DNA of 64,000 bases from Larkinella sp. C7. GTDB lineage: Bacteria > Bacteroidota > Bacteroidia > Cytophagales > Spirosomataceae. How positions within the stretch are numbered: the stretch's first letter is position 1; the number at the start of each line of letters is the position of its first letter. Shown one piece after another: positions 10,113 to 18,164 of the stretch. Under the pieces are notes generated by a model that saw nothing but the letters and a program-made list of their open reading frames with translations, made no database searches and had not been told where the DNA came from. Location: the NCBI RefSeq assembly GCF_006149005.1, contig NZ_VBSL01000006.1, positions 1 through 64,000 of the forward strand. The letters run 5' to 3'. The position numbers and the translations under genes were made by a program.

Positions 10113-11276
10113 TTACCTGATCCGTCGATACTTCCGCAATAAATCTATCACCTTCTTGTGCGGCAGGGCATACGCCTTGTTGCCATTGATGCCTTCCATC
10201 GTTTCGGCAGCCACCATCGCGTTGAGAATGGATTCTTCCACGGCCTGAACGGTGGCGTCAAACAGCGGATTCATCTGGTCGTTGGGAAGCTGGTCGAGTT
10301 TGGTCAGTTTTTCCCGTTGAAAAGCCGTGGGGTTCGCCGTTGAAAAGGCAATGAAAATATCGCCGGAACCATTGTTCCCTCGCCCGCCAACAATGCCGAT
10401 GCCGAGCGACACGCGGGTGGCAATCCGTTTCAACTGATGCGGCAGCAGGGGTGCATCCGTGGCAACCACCACAATGATGGAACCGTCGCCCTCTTCCCGG
10501 TAAGCTGGTGGCCCTTTGATTTCATAATTTAGCGTGTCTTTTAACTCCTCACCAACGGGGACGCCGGCAATGGTCAGTTGTCGTTTAGCGCCAAAATTGG
10601 ATTGCACCAACACGCCAACCGTATACGTGGAATCTTTGATTTTGATGAGTCTCGATGCGGTTCCGGTGCCGCCTTTAAAACCCAGACACATCATGCCGGT
10701 TCCGCCCCCCACATTACCCTCCTGGACACGGCCCGATTTGGCGTTGTCCAGGGCTTCGAACGCATGGTTTTCCTTGACGTGGAAGCCATAAATGTCATTC
10801 AGAACGCCATCGTAGGTTTCGGCAACGACCGGGTACGTATACCAGTAATCTTCTTTATACCATCCGGTTTTTACAAACCATTTCAAAACGGCATCGCGCA
10901 CCACGCCCACGCTGTTCGTATTGGTAATCAGGATCGGTGTTTCCAGAAAACCGGATTCGGTGATCCAGGTCGTTCCCGTCATTTCTCCGTTTCCATTGAG
11001 TGAATACCAGTTGGCAAAAACCGGGTTGTTTTTCCGACCTCTGGGTAAAATGGCGGTGACGCCGGTTCTGACCGGTCCTTTTCCCCGAACGTTTTTTCCC
11101 TGGCCTGAAATGATGGTGCTATAACCCACTTCGACGCCCTTGACGTCGGTGATGGCATTCCATTTTCCGGGGATTCCCGAAAACGGAATGCCAATGTCCC
11201 GCGCCCTCGGTTTTTGGGCCAAAGCTGAAAATGCGATGAGCAGCAGTAAACTCAGTATGGGAAAACGGGTTCTCAT
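10113..11276 (-). CDS. P1 family peptidase (DmpA-like), secreted
   Basis: The 387-residue protein starts MRTRFPILSLLLLIAFSALAQ (signal peptide), so the mature enzyme is periplasmic or secreted. It matches the N-terminal-nucleophile aminopeptidase family of DmpA, which self-cleaves before a Ser. The GRGNNGSGDIFIA segment carries the expected Gly-Ser autocleavage site near residue 303, and ITNTNSVGVVRDA and GNVGGGTGMMC are conserved. The family removes D- or L-residues or beta-amino acids from peptide N-termini. Its start overlaps the end of the upstream lipoprotein hydrolase gene by 4 bp, so the two form an operon with a peptide-degradation theme. Confidence 0.9.
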   Translation of the reverse strand: MRTRFPILSLLLLIAFSALAQKPRARDIGIPFSGIPGKWNAITDVKGVEVGYSTIISGQGKNVRGKGPVRTGVTAILPRGRKNNPVFANWYSLNGNGEMTGTTWITESGFLETPILITNTNSVGVVRDAVLKWFVKTGWYKEDYWYTYPVVAETYDGVLNDIYGFHVKENHAFEALDNAKSGRVQEGNVGGGTGMMCLGFKGGTGTASRLIKIKDSTYTVGVLVQSNFGAKRQLTIAGVPVGEELKDTLNYEIKGPPAYREEGDGSIIVVVATDAPLLPHQLKRIATRVSLGIGIVGGRGNNGSGDIFIAFSTANPTAFQREKLTKLDQLPNDQMNPLFDATVQAVEESILNAMVAAETMEGINGNKAYALPHKKVIDLLRKYRRIR

Positions 11277-12289
11277 AAATTTCCGGAATCGACATCATGG
11301 ATAAATTGAATCACGCCGGTCATAAACACTTTTTGGTCGTCCCACATGGCCAAATGGCTGCCATCCGGGCAATAGAGGTAGCGGCCTTTCTGCACCAGTT
11401 TGCTCTGTTCTTCCATCGCTTTTGGATCCATCGTATCATGTTTAGCGCCAATCATCAAGGTCGGAATGGTAATTTCCTTCAACCGGTTTTTGATATCCCA
11501 TTTTGCCAGCCGCCCGCCGATTCCAAATTCGCTGGGGCCCTGCATCATCGTATAAATCACGCCGTTTCCGTGCTTCATAGAGCGGTTAAAACCGTCCGGC
11601 CATGTAGTTAACCGACATAAATGTTCCTTATAAAAATGGGGGATGAGCAGTTCCATATACCGCGGATTCGCAAAATCCTTTTTGGCTTCAATGGCCCGTA
11701 TTTCGGCGAGCACGTCCGGTTTCATCTGCTTCGCGAGCACGTCGTCGGCATACTTTCCATACTCGGGCGCACTGGCCATCATATTCGCAACCAGCAGCGC
11801 TTTTAAATTCTTCTGGTATTTCAGGGCGTATTCCATGCCAAGAATCCCGCCCCAGGAATTACCGAGCACATAAAAATTGGAGCTGTCGGCGCCGATGGCC
11901 TGCCGAACCTGCTCCACTTCCTCCACAAAACGATCGGTAGTCCAGAGCGTGCTGTCGGTTGGCTGGTCGCTATAATAGGAGCCTAGTTGGTCGTATTCAT
12001 AAAATTCAAAGCCCTCTTTTTGAAAAAAGGTCTCAAAACATTCCATGTACTCATGCGTCATGGCCGGGCCGCCATGCAACAGCAGAATCTTTATTGTAGG
12101 ATTGGTGCCAAAGCGCTTTGTCCAGACTTTAAAATCACCCACCGGGGTTTTAATGGGTATCATTTTTACCCCACCCGCCTGGATGGAATCGCCATACGTA
12201 AAATAGTCAGACATCGACGTAGAAGCGGTTTTTTGTTGGCAGGAAGTAAGCAGCAGGAAACCCGCTAAAATGAAGAAGAGAAACCGCAT
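11273..12289 (-). CDS. Proline iminopeptidase-like alpha/beta hydrolase lipoprotein
   Basis: The 338-residue protein begins MRFLFFILAGFLLLTSCQQK, a lipoprotein signal with lipobox LTSC. The mature part is an alpha/beta hydrolase with the proline-iminopeptidase hallmark HGGPAMTHEYMECFE (oxyanion), nucleophile elbow GNSWGG, acidic residue in GAKHDTMDP and His in PDGSHLAMWDD. The family removes N-terminal Pro from peptides. It is the first gene of a two-gene operon with the P1 peptidase (4-bp overlap), so both likely act on extracellular peptides taken into the periplasm. Confidence 0.88.
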   Translation of the reverse strand: MRFLFFILAGFLLLTSCQQKTASTSMSDYFTYGDSIQAGGVKMIPIKTPVGDFKVWTKRFGTNPTIKILLLHGGPAMTHEYMECFETFFQKEGFEFYEYDQLGSYYSDQPTDSTLWTTDRFVEEVEQVRQAIGADSSNFYVLGNSWGGILGMEYALKYQKNLKALLVANMMASAPEYGKYADDVLAKQMKPDVLAEIRAIEAKKDFANPRYMELLIPHFYKEHLCRLTTWPDGFNRSMKHGNGVIYTMMQGPSEFGIGGRLAKWDIKNRLKEITIPTLMIGAKHDTMDPKAMEEQSKLVQKGRYLYCPDGSHLAMWDDQKVFMTGVIQFIHDVDSGNL

Positions 12290-12471
12290 GTTGGTAGGTT
12301 AAGATTTTTTATGATTTTATAAATGTCAACTCCTGTCGTTGCATCGGTTGAATTTTCCAATAAGTTAAGCGATACCACGCCCATTCCAATGGACCAAAAC
12401 GAAAATACTTTTACCCGATCAGGCTGGCAATCAATGGCAACCGCCCGATGCTGAATGCAAGGAAATATAGC

Positions 12472-12780
12472 TCACGCCGTTGCCATTTCCGGCACCTTGA
12501 AAAACCGGTTCACCAGGAAAATACGATTGGCAATGAGGGTGTACCTGGTTTCTTTTATGTCGGCTTCGCTTTTGGCCCGCTCTTCGACCAGGTACAGTTT
12601 TCGGTAATGCCAGACCGGCTCGCGTAGACGTTGTAATACAGCTTCCCCTTTTTGCTGGCATACATTTCTTTGTAGCTATAAGTGGGCATCCGCGAAACCA
12701 GGTAGTCGCGGTGGCTGGGGTCGCCCTGGTCGAACGCTTTGAACAGGGCATAAACCGGGAAAACGGGACGACAAGATGCG
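12472..12780 (-). pseudogene. Frameshifted 3' remnant of an unrecognised gene
   Basis: On the minus strand one frame reads FPVYALFKAFDQGDPSHRD...KKGKLYYNVY and then becomes nonsensical. From about 12621 a frame shifted by one base continues as EPVWHYRKLYLVEERAKSE... to NRFFKVPEMATA and a TGA at 12472. One base lost near 12621-12624 (a TACG/CGAG junction, restored as Tyr-Gly-Glu) would rejoin the two. Together they give about 100 residues of good protein-like sequence. The 5' end is lost at the 59-bp repeat beginning at 12778. I do not recognise the family. Confidence 0.6.
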
Positions 12781-12837
12781 GTTTCCTCAATGAAAAGGCT
12801 TCTGCTATTGTGCCATAACCTTCGTGTATTGTTGCAG
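12778..12837. repeat. Copy A of a 59-bp dispersed repeat
   Basis: This stretch aligns without gaps to 17946-18004, with 51 of 59 bases identical by eye; the central words AAAAGGCTTCTGCTAT and CTTCGTGTATTGTTGCA are exact. Each copy ends, on the minus strand, directly upstream of a gene remnant (12472-12780 here; the T9SS C-terminus at 17794-17917 for copy B). It could be an ancestral 5' or promoter region or a recombination scar; no function is established. Confidence 0.7.
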
Positions 12838-12861
12838 AAGGGGGTGTTTTTTACAAAAGGA

Positions 12862-12904
12862 CAAAAAAACACCCCAGTCCGAATCACCAATCCGGGCTGG
12901 GGTG
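12862..12904 (-). terminator. Rho-independent terminator of the T9SS adhesin gene
   Basis: Read on the minus strand, an 8-bp stem CACCCCAG / CTGGGGTG (12897-12904 and 12870-12877), extended inward by CCG/CGG, is followed by TTTTTTTG. It starts about 20 bp past the stop codon at 12924. Confidence 0.85.
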
Positions 12905-12923
12905 GATAATCAAAAAACCGTAC

Positions 12924-15900
12924 CTATTTCAGCACTTTCACGGTCACACTTCTTAATCCGCTCGTCACCCGGAGCAGCAGCAAACCCGCCGGTTGATTCT
13001 GAAGCGATAGCGTCTGACGTTCCACGGCTTGGGCCTGTTCAATCTGGTGTTCACCAACGAGACGGCCGCTGAGGTCGGTCAACCGCATCCGCAGTGGCTG
13101 GCCTTCCGCCCCCCGGATTTCGACGGATAGCGCTGTTCCCAGAACCGGGTTGCCCAACACCGCCACCTGCAAATCCGGTGCGGTTTCGGCCGATAACCGA
13201 ACGGGGACGTTACACGTCAGTGGTTTGCCCGAGTCTTTCAGCACAAACGTGCTGCCCTGCACCCGGCCGTAAATCAGGCGCGACGTGCCGTCTTTCAACA
13301 CCGCCGGCACATCGAAACTGTAAGCGTGTGCCCCGTTGCCTTTGCCCGCATTCTTCAGGTCCACCCGGTAGATATTGGCCACCACGCTGCCCCAAACCGT
13401 ATTGCCGGTATAGAACTCGACGGTCACCGGGGTGTTGGGCTTGTTGCGGTCCCAGACCCAGCCGCGAATCGTGCCGCACTCCACCTTGTCGAGGTAGCCT
13501 TCGAAATTGCCCGTGACGGTGGTGGTTTCCGCCGGGTTGATTGTCAGGTTAAAGCTCACGCTGTTGTTGGCTCCGCCTTCGTCGGTGGCGGTATAGGTTA
13601 GCACGAAGGTGCCGGCTTGGGTGGGCGTGCCGCTGATCACCCGACTGACCGGATTCAGGCTCAATCCCGCAGGTAAATCGCTCAATCCGTAGCTCATCGT
13701 GGTGCCTTCCGGATCGGTGAAAGCCACCAGTGTACCCGAGAACGGCACCCCGACCTGCGCCGTCAAAGGCGCGTTCAACACCGTGGGCGTAGGGGGCTGG
13801 GGCGGTTTGTTGCCTACCGGTGCGGTGCCCACGCAGATGAGGGCTTTGGGTGAATCTTTCAGGATGAAACTGCTGCCAGCGACGCGGGCCGAGAGGTTGT
13901 GGGGCAACCCGTCTTTGACACTTTCAGGAATGGTGAAGCGGAAGGCGTGTTTGCCGTTGCCTTTCCCCGCATCGAGCAAGTCCTGTCGGAAGTCCCCGGC
14001 GGGCAGGGTGCCGATGACGGTTGAACCATCCATAATTTCGATGTTGATGACGGTATTGGGTTTGTTGCGATCCCAGGCCCAGCCCCGGAAAGTGCCGCAA
14101 TCGGCGCCGTTGACAAAGCCGTCGAAGCTGCCGGTGGTGGTCCCGGTGGTGACGGTAATGGTGAAACTGGCGGGCGGGCTGCTACACGCGCCTTGCTGGC
14201 AGAAAACCGTGTAGCTCAGGGTGCCGGTGGCCGAAGTGGGCACTGTAATCGTCGATCCGCTGGGGTTGTTGGGCCCGGTCCAGGCCAGGGTTCCGCTGCA
14301 GCCGCTGGCGGTGAGGGTGACGAAAGGGGTGTTCTGGATGAGGGTTGCGCTGCCCGGACTGCTGGGGACCACATTCGTGGTGAGGTTGGGTGCGGGAATT
14401 GCGTTTTCGGTGACGGTTTGGGTCGCTGTCGCCGAACAGCCATTGGTGATGCCCGTCACGGAGTAGGGCCCGGTGGCTGAGACGCTGATGGTGGCCGAGG
14501 TCGCGTCGGTGCTCCAGAGATACGTGTCGGCTCCCGACGCTGTCAGGGTCGTGCTTTGCCCGGAACAGATAGACGGATTGTTGGGGTTAATCGAAACGGT
14601 TGGGGGCGTCTTGACCACAACGGTAATGGGTTTCAATGCGGAAGGCCCCCCTTCCTGACTGGTGGCTTTGACGTAATAAGTTCCCTCGCCCACAGCCGCC
14701 GGATTGGGCACGAGCTGCGTACCGTCGGCATCGGTATAAAAGCTAAAAGTGGCATTGGGTATGCTGGAGGTGGCCACGCCCTGGGTGAGATCGACCGTAG
14801 CGGGGGCGCAGACGGCCGCCGGATTGGTCACCGTCACGTCGGTTACGACATTGACCGTCAGCGTAACGGAAACCACTTGAGAACAGCTACCGATGGTACC
14901 GGTGACGGAATAGGGTCCGGCGGCTGTTACCGAGATGGCGGGGGTGGTCTCTTCTGTCGACCAGCGGTAACTGGTGGCCCCCTCGGCGGTCAGCGTGACG
15001 CTTTGCCCCTGGTCGACGGTCAGCGAAGGCGAAGCGGTAATGGTGGTGGCCGCCGTTCCTTCGGTGGTGGTGAGCACCCCAGTATTGGTTGTGATGGTGA
15101 AGGTACCGCCATTGAGATTTCGGACCAGACTCGAATTCGAACTGATGCTGCTGTTGCCGCTGGCCTTCTCGATGATGGTGCCGTTATTCGTAAAGGTGCT
15201 GGTATTCATAATGATTTGCCCGGTAGTGATCATACCTCCACAGTTGTTGTTGATCGTGTTGTTGTTGAAAATACCATAGGTAGCCATCGTAGTTCCGATG
15301 GTCAACAATGCTTCGTTGATGACCGTACCATTATTGGTCAAACCACTATTCGTGATCCGGTCAATCTGGATATTTCCCCCGGCCTCGTTCCTGAACGTAT
15401 TAACCGTAAAAATGCCATATTGACCGATCTCAGCGATGCTCCCGATGGTGAGCGCAGCCGCGTTGGTGAATGGACCGCCATTGTTTATGCCTTCAGAGCT
15501 TGACCGGTCAATCTGAATGCTGCCCCCTGCATTGTTGTTAAACGCTCCAGACGTCCAAATGCCAGTATTTCCGACAGCAGCGATGCCTCCGATGGTGAGC
15601 GTAGCCGCGTTGGTGAAGGTACCGCCATTGTATATGCCATTCGAGTTTGACCGGTCAATCTGAATGCTGCCCCCTGCATTATTGTTGAACGTTCCAGACG
15701 TCCAAATTCCAGTACTTCCGACAGCAGCGATGCTTCCGATGGTGAGCGTAGACGCGTTGGTGAAGGTACCGCTATTGTTTATGCCTTCAGAGCTTGACCG
15801 GTCAATCTGAATGCTGCCCCCTGCATTATTGTTAAACGCTCCAGACGTCCAAATTCCAGTATTTCCGACAGCAGCGATGCTTCCGATGGTGAGCGTAGCC

Positions 15901-17324
15901 GCGTTGGTGAAGGTACCGCTATTGTGTATGCCTTCAGAGCTTGACCGGTCAATCTGAATGCTGCCCCCTGCATTATTGTTAAACGCTCCAGACGTCCAAA
16001 TTCCAGTATTTCCGACAGCAGCGATGCCTCCGATGGTGAGCGTAGCCGCGTTGGTGAAGGTACCGCCATTGTATATGCCATTCGAGTTTGACCGGTCAAT
16101 CTGAATGCTGCCCCCTGCATTATTGTTGAACGTTCCAGACGTCCAAATTCCAGTACTTCCGACAGCAGCGATGCTTCCGATGGTGAGCGTAGACGCGTTG
16201 GTGAAGGTACCGCTATTGTTTATGCCTTCAGAGCTTGACCGGTCAATCTGAATGCTGCCCCCTGCATTATTGTTAAACGCTCCAGACGTCCAAATTCCAG
16301 TATTTCCGACAGCAGCGATGCTTCCGATGGTGAGCGTAGCCGCGTTGGTGAAGGTACCGCTACTTTGGTTGTATATGCCATTCGAATTTGACCGGTCAAT
16401 CTGAATGCTGCCCCCTGTATTGTTGTTGAAGGTAGCCACGTTGATTATTCCATAAGTGCCCACCGACCCGGATGCATTGCCTCCAATGGTAATCGTTGCG
16501 GAATTGGTAAAGGTCGAACCGGTGTTATTGAACAAACCACTGTTGCTGGCCCGATCAATCTGAATCGTTCCGCCCGCGTTATTGTAGAATGTGGCACTAT
16601 TTGACAAACCCGCATTGCTTGTTGAAGCGATGCTGCCAAGAACGATTGTTGCCGCATTGGTGAAGGTGCCGCCCGTATCATTGTATAAGCCATAAATGCC
16701 TGTCTGGTCGATCTGAATGCGCCCCCCTGTGTTGTTGTTGAATGTGGCGATATTGTAGAGGCCGGAACCGTTTACGCTTGCAAGGCTCCCGATGGTGATT
16801 GTGGCCGCATTGGTGAAGGTGCCGGTGTTGTTATACAAAGCGTTGACCACTCGGTCAATCTGAATTGTTCCGCCCGCCTTATTGCTGAAGGTACCGTTGT
16901 TAAGAATACCATACGACCCCGCATTGTTGAGGTTGCCAATGAACAGTTGCCCACTGTTCTGAACATCGCCTTCGTTAACGAAAGAGACGATTCCGTTTGT
17001 CGTAGTTTTGTTGTCATTGATGGACAATGTAGCCGAGCTGGCGATGGTGAGCGTAGCGCCACTCTGCACCTCCACCGACTTGGCCACCGCCGAAGTGCTG
17101 GCCCCGATGGTGGGTGAGGGCGTTACATTCGGGATGACGGCGTCAAGCGTCGTTGTCGGGACGCCCGCCGACCAGTTGCCGGCCGTGTTCCAGTCGGCGT
17201 TGGTGTTTCCGGTCCAGGTGGTCTGGGCCAGGGTGGGCAGGGTGGCTAATCCCCAAAATAAAGCCAGGAGAAATGGTCGGAAACGGCTGAGTAGCGTGCG
17301 GGTAGTTTTGTAAAACAGAGACAT
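12924..17324 (-). CDS. Large repeat-rich secreted adhesin-like protein with T9SS C-terminal sorting domain
   Basis: The 1466-residue protein starts at 17324 (MSLFYKTTRTLLSRF, then a hydrophobic signal ending LPTLAQ); an in-frame ATG at 17390 would add 22 non-signal residues. In order: a W-T-G-N-x-x-x-DWNTAGNW head; about 12 repeats of FTNAATLTIG...FNNNAGGSIQIDR (residues about 140-650), which probably form a beta-solenoid; Ig/PKD-like modules containing ATSYRWSTEET; two copies of a GWxWDRNKPNT module (about 1060-1163 and 1268-1373) flanking a putative-Ig domain with ISGTPTQAGTF; and a type A T9SS sorting domain ending VTVKVLK. It is likely exported by T9SS and surface-attached or released. 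It is flanked by debris of other genes. Confidence 0.88.
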   Translation of the reverse strand: MSLFYKTTRTLLSRFRPFLLALFWGLATLPTLAQTTWTGNTNADWNTAGNWSAGVPTTTLDAVIPNVTPSPTIGASTSAVAKSVEVQSGATLTIASSATLSINDNKTTTNGIVSFVNEGDVQNSGQLFIGNLNNAGSYGILNNGTFSNKAGGTIQIDRVVNALYNNTGTFTNAATITIGSLASVNGSGLYNIATFNNNTGGRIQIDQTGIYGLYNDTGGTFTNAATIVLGSIASTSNAGLSNSATFYNNAGGTIQIDRASNSGLFNNTGSTFTNSATITIGGNASGSVGTYGIINVATFNNNTGGSIQIDRSNSNGIYNQSSGTFTNAATLTIGSIAAVGNTGIWTSGAFNNNAGGSIQIDRSSSEGINNSGTFTNASTLTIGSIAAVGSTGIWTSGTFNNNAGGSIQIDRSNSNGIYNGGTFTNAATLTIGGIAAVGNTGIWTSGAFNNNAGGSIQIDRSSSEGIHNSGTFTNAATLTIGSIAAVGNTGIWTSGAFNNNAGGSIQIDRSSSEGINNSGTFTNASTLTIGSIAAVGSTGIWTSGTFNNNAGGSIQIDRSNSNGIYNGGTFTNAATLTIGGIAAVGNTGIWTSGAFNNNAGGSIQIDRSSSEGINNGGPFTNAAALTIGSIAEIGQYGIFTVNTFRNEAGGNIQIDRITNSGLTNNGTVINEALLTIGTTMATYGIFNNNTINNNCGGMITTGQIIMNTSTFTNNGTIIEKASGNSSISSNSSLVRNLNGGTFTITTNTGVLTTTEGTAATTITASPSLTVDQGQSVTLTAEGATSYRWSTEETTPAISVTAAGPYSVTGTIGSCSQVVSVTLTVNVVTDVTVTNPAAVCAPATVDLTQGVATSSIPNATFSFYTDADGTQLVPNPAAVGEGTYYVKATSQEGGPSALKPITVVVKTPPTVSINPNNPSICSGQSTTLTASGADTYLWSTDATSATISVSATGPYSVTGITNGCSATATQTVTENAIPAPNLTTNVVPSSPGSATLIQNTPFVTLTASGCSGTLAWTGPNNPSGSTITVPTSATGTLSYTVFCQQGACSSPPASFTITVTTGTTTGSFDGFVNGADCGTFRGWAWDRNKPNTVINIEIMDGSTVIGTLPAGDFRQDLLDAGKGNGKHAFRFTIPESVKDGLPHNLSARVAGSSFILKDSPKALICVGTAPVGNKPPQPPTPTVLNAPLTAQVGVPFSGTLVAFTDPEGTTMSYGLSDLPAGLSLNPVSRVISGTPTQAGTFVLTYTATDEGGANNSVSFNLTINPAETTTVTGNFEGYLDKVECGTIRGWVWDRNKPNTPVTVEFYTGNTVWGSVVANIYRVDLKNAGKGNGAHAYSFDVPAVLKDGTSRLIYGRVQGSTFVLKDSGKPLTCNVPVRLSAETAPDLQVAVLGNPVLGTALSVEIRGAEGQPLRMRLTDLSGRLVGEHQIEQAQAVERQTLSLQNQPAGLLLLRVTSGLRSVTVKVLK
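15440..16440 (-). repeat. 147-bp tandem repeats coding 49-residue units, with a 441-bp higher-order duplication
   Basis: The word ACCGGTCAATCTGAATGCTG recurs at 15503, 15650, 15797, 15944, 16091 and 16238 (exact 147-bp spacing) and again at 16391 after a 6-bp insertion. Bases 15503-15919 match 15944-16360 at an offset of 441 bp with two differences by eye, so three units were copied together recently. All lengths keep the adhesin frame. Confidence 0.95.
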
Positions 17325-17424
17325 AAAAAGGAATTTGAGGGTTAAAATAGGTACGGTTTTTTGAAAACCGATGCCGGTTTTCGGGTTCATTCAAGGGTTG
17401 TTGGGGTAGAGGTTGGTGAAATGA

Positions 17425-17559
17425 CTTTAGTCGGTGTAACCCGGACCGGCTCAGTCCCATTTCCCGGCAAATGGTTTCACCCGATAGCGAAGAATCCGTC
17501 AAGTTTTTGTCATTCAGCGATTTCAGTTTCGGCAGAAAGGTATCGTCGGAACTAATCAT
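17425..17559 (-). pseudogene. Fragment of an AraC-type HTH domain
   Basis: From an ATG at 17559 the minus strand reads FLPKLKSLNDKNLTDSSLS, then CREMGLSRSGLHR. This fits the first helices of the AraC HTH domain that ends Bacteroidota hybrid sensor/response regulators (family pattern LxxxNLxDxxxSVExLCxExGMSRxxLHRKLK). The expected LHRKLK is broken to LHRLK, and the second half of the domain is missing before the adhesin start at 17324. A TAG lies in frame upstream near 17605. It is too short to be functional. Confidence 0.6.
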
Positions 17560-17699
17560 GGATCGAATACAGGGTAATCGGGGAGACCATGCGGTGCTGA
17601 TCTTCTAGCTACAAATTAATTGTAAAAATACACATAAGACTTGGTTGACAAGGACTTGCGGTTGTACGTATGAAATTTTTATCACCTACATAAACAAAA

Positions 17700-17719
17700 C
17701 CCGGCCTATCCAGGCCGGG
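17700..17719 (-). terminator. Terminator of the lost adhesin paralogue
   Basis: A perfect 8-bp stem CCCGGCCT/AGGCCGGG with a 4-nt loop is followed on the minus strand by GTTTTGTTTATG. It lies about 75 bp downstream of the stop of the orphan T9SS C-terminus at 17794, so it appears to be that gene's original terminator. Confidence 0.7.
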
Positions 17720-17793
17720 CTGTCCATTAACACTAAGTAAAACAAAGCGATAAAAGTCATCCTTTCGTTCTTTGAGCTGAAATACTCCTTGAA

Positions 17794-17917
17794 CTACGGG
17801 TTTAGTACTTTCACGGTCACGTTTCTTAACCCGCTCCACATCCGCAGCAGCAAACCCACCGGGTGATTCTGAAGCGAGAGCGTCTGCCGTTCCAGGGCGC
17901 TCGGCAGCATCGCAGCC
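17794..17917 (-). pseudogene. Orphan T9SS C-terminal sorting-domain remnant
   Basis: The minus strand reads ALERQTLSLQNHPVGLLL, then RNVTVKVLNP and a TAG at 17794. It closely parallels the end of the intact adhesin (AVERQTLSLQNQPAGLLL...VTVKVLK at 12924). Only about 38 residues remain; upstream the frame ends in a GC-rich hairpin (17912-17940) and the 59-bp repeat. It is therefore the 3' end of a paralogous secreted protein left behind by deletion or recombination. Confidence 0.75.
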
Positions 17918-17945
17918 GCCTAGGGCTGTTTGGCGGCTGCAAGGT

Positions 17946-18004
17946 GCGGTTTTCCCTACGAAAAGGCTTCTGCTATGGTGTCAAAAACTTCGTGTATTGT
18001 TGCA
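17946..18004. repeat. Copy B of the 59-bp dispersed repeat
   Basis: Partner of 12778-12837 in the same orientation, with the same AACCGCA-x-CTTG junction on the minus-strand side. A GCAGCCGCC/GGCGGCTGC hairpin (17912-17940) separates it from the orphan T9SS C-terminus. Between this repeat and the FAD-oxidase stop at 18165 I see no gene. Confidence 0.7.
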
Positions 18005-18164
18005 TGAGGGGATTTTTTCAGGAAAAATCGGCCAGCCGGGTTTATTTTTCGATACGGATCTTTTCAGAAGTTTCCAATCGCTTGGGGCGCCACGGTTCAA
18101 GTTCAAATATACCTTTGGCTCACAAACCGCAGCGGTTTATCAAAATCCAGCCTGTTCATCGGGT

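Noticed and set aside
14556-15503. Long plus-strand ORF of 315 codons
   Set aside because: It lies wholly opposite the repeat-coding adhesin and its residues (Gly/Arg/Asp runs) are typical of antisense shadow of a repeat gene.
15485-16120. CRISPR-like regular repeats
   Set aside because: The 147-bp period is continuous with no unique spacers and keeps the frame of the adhesin; these are coding tandem repeats.
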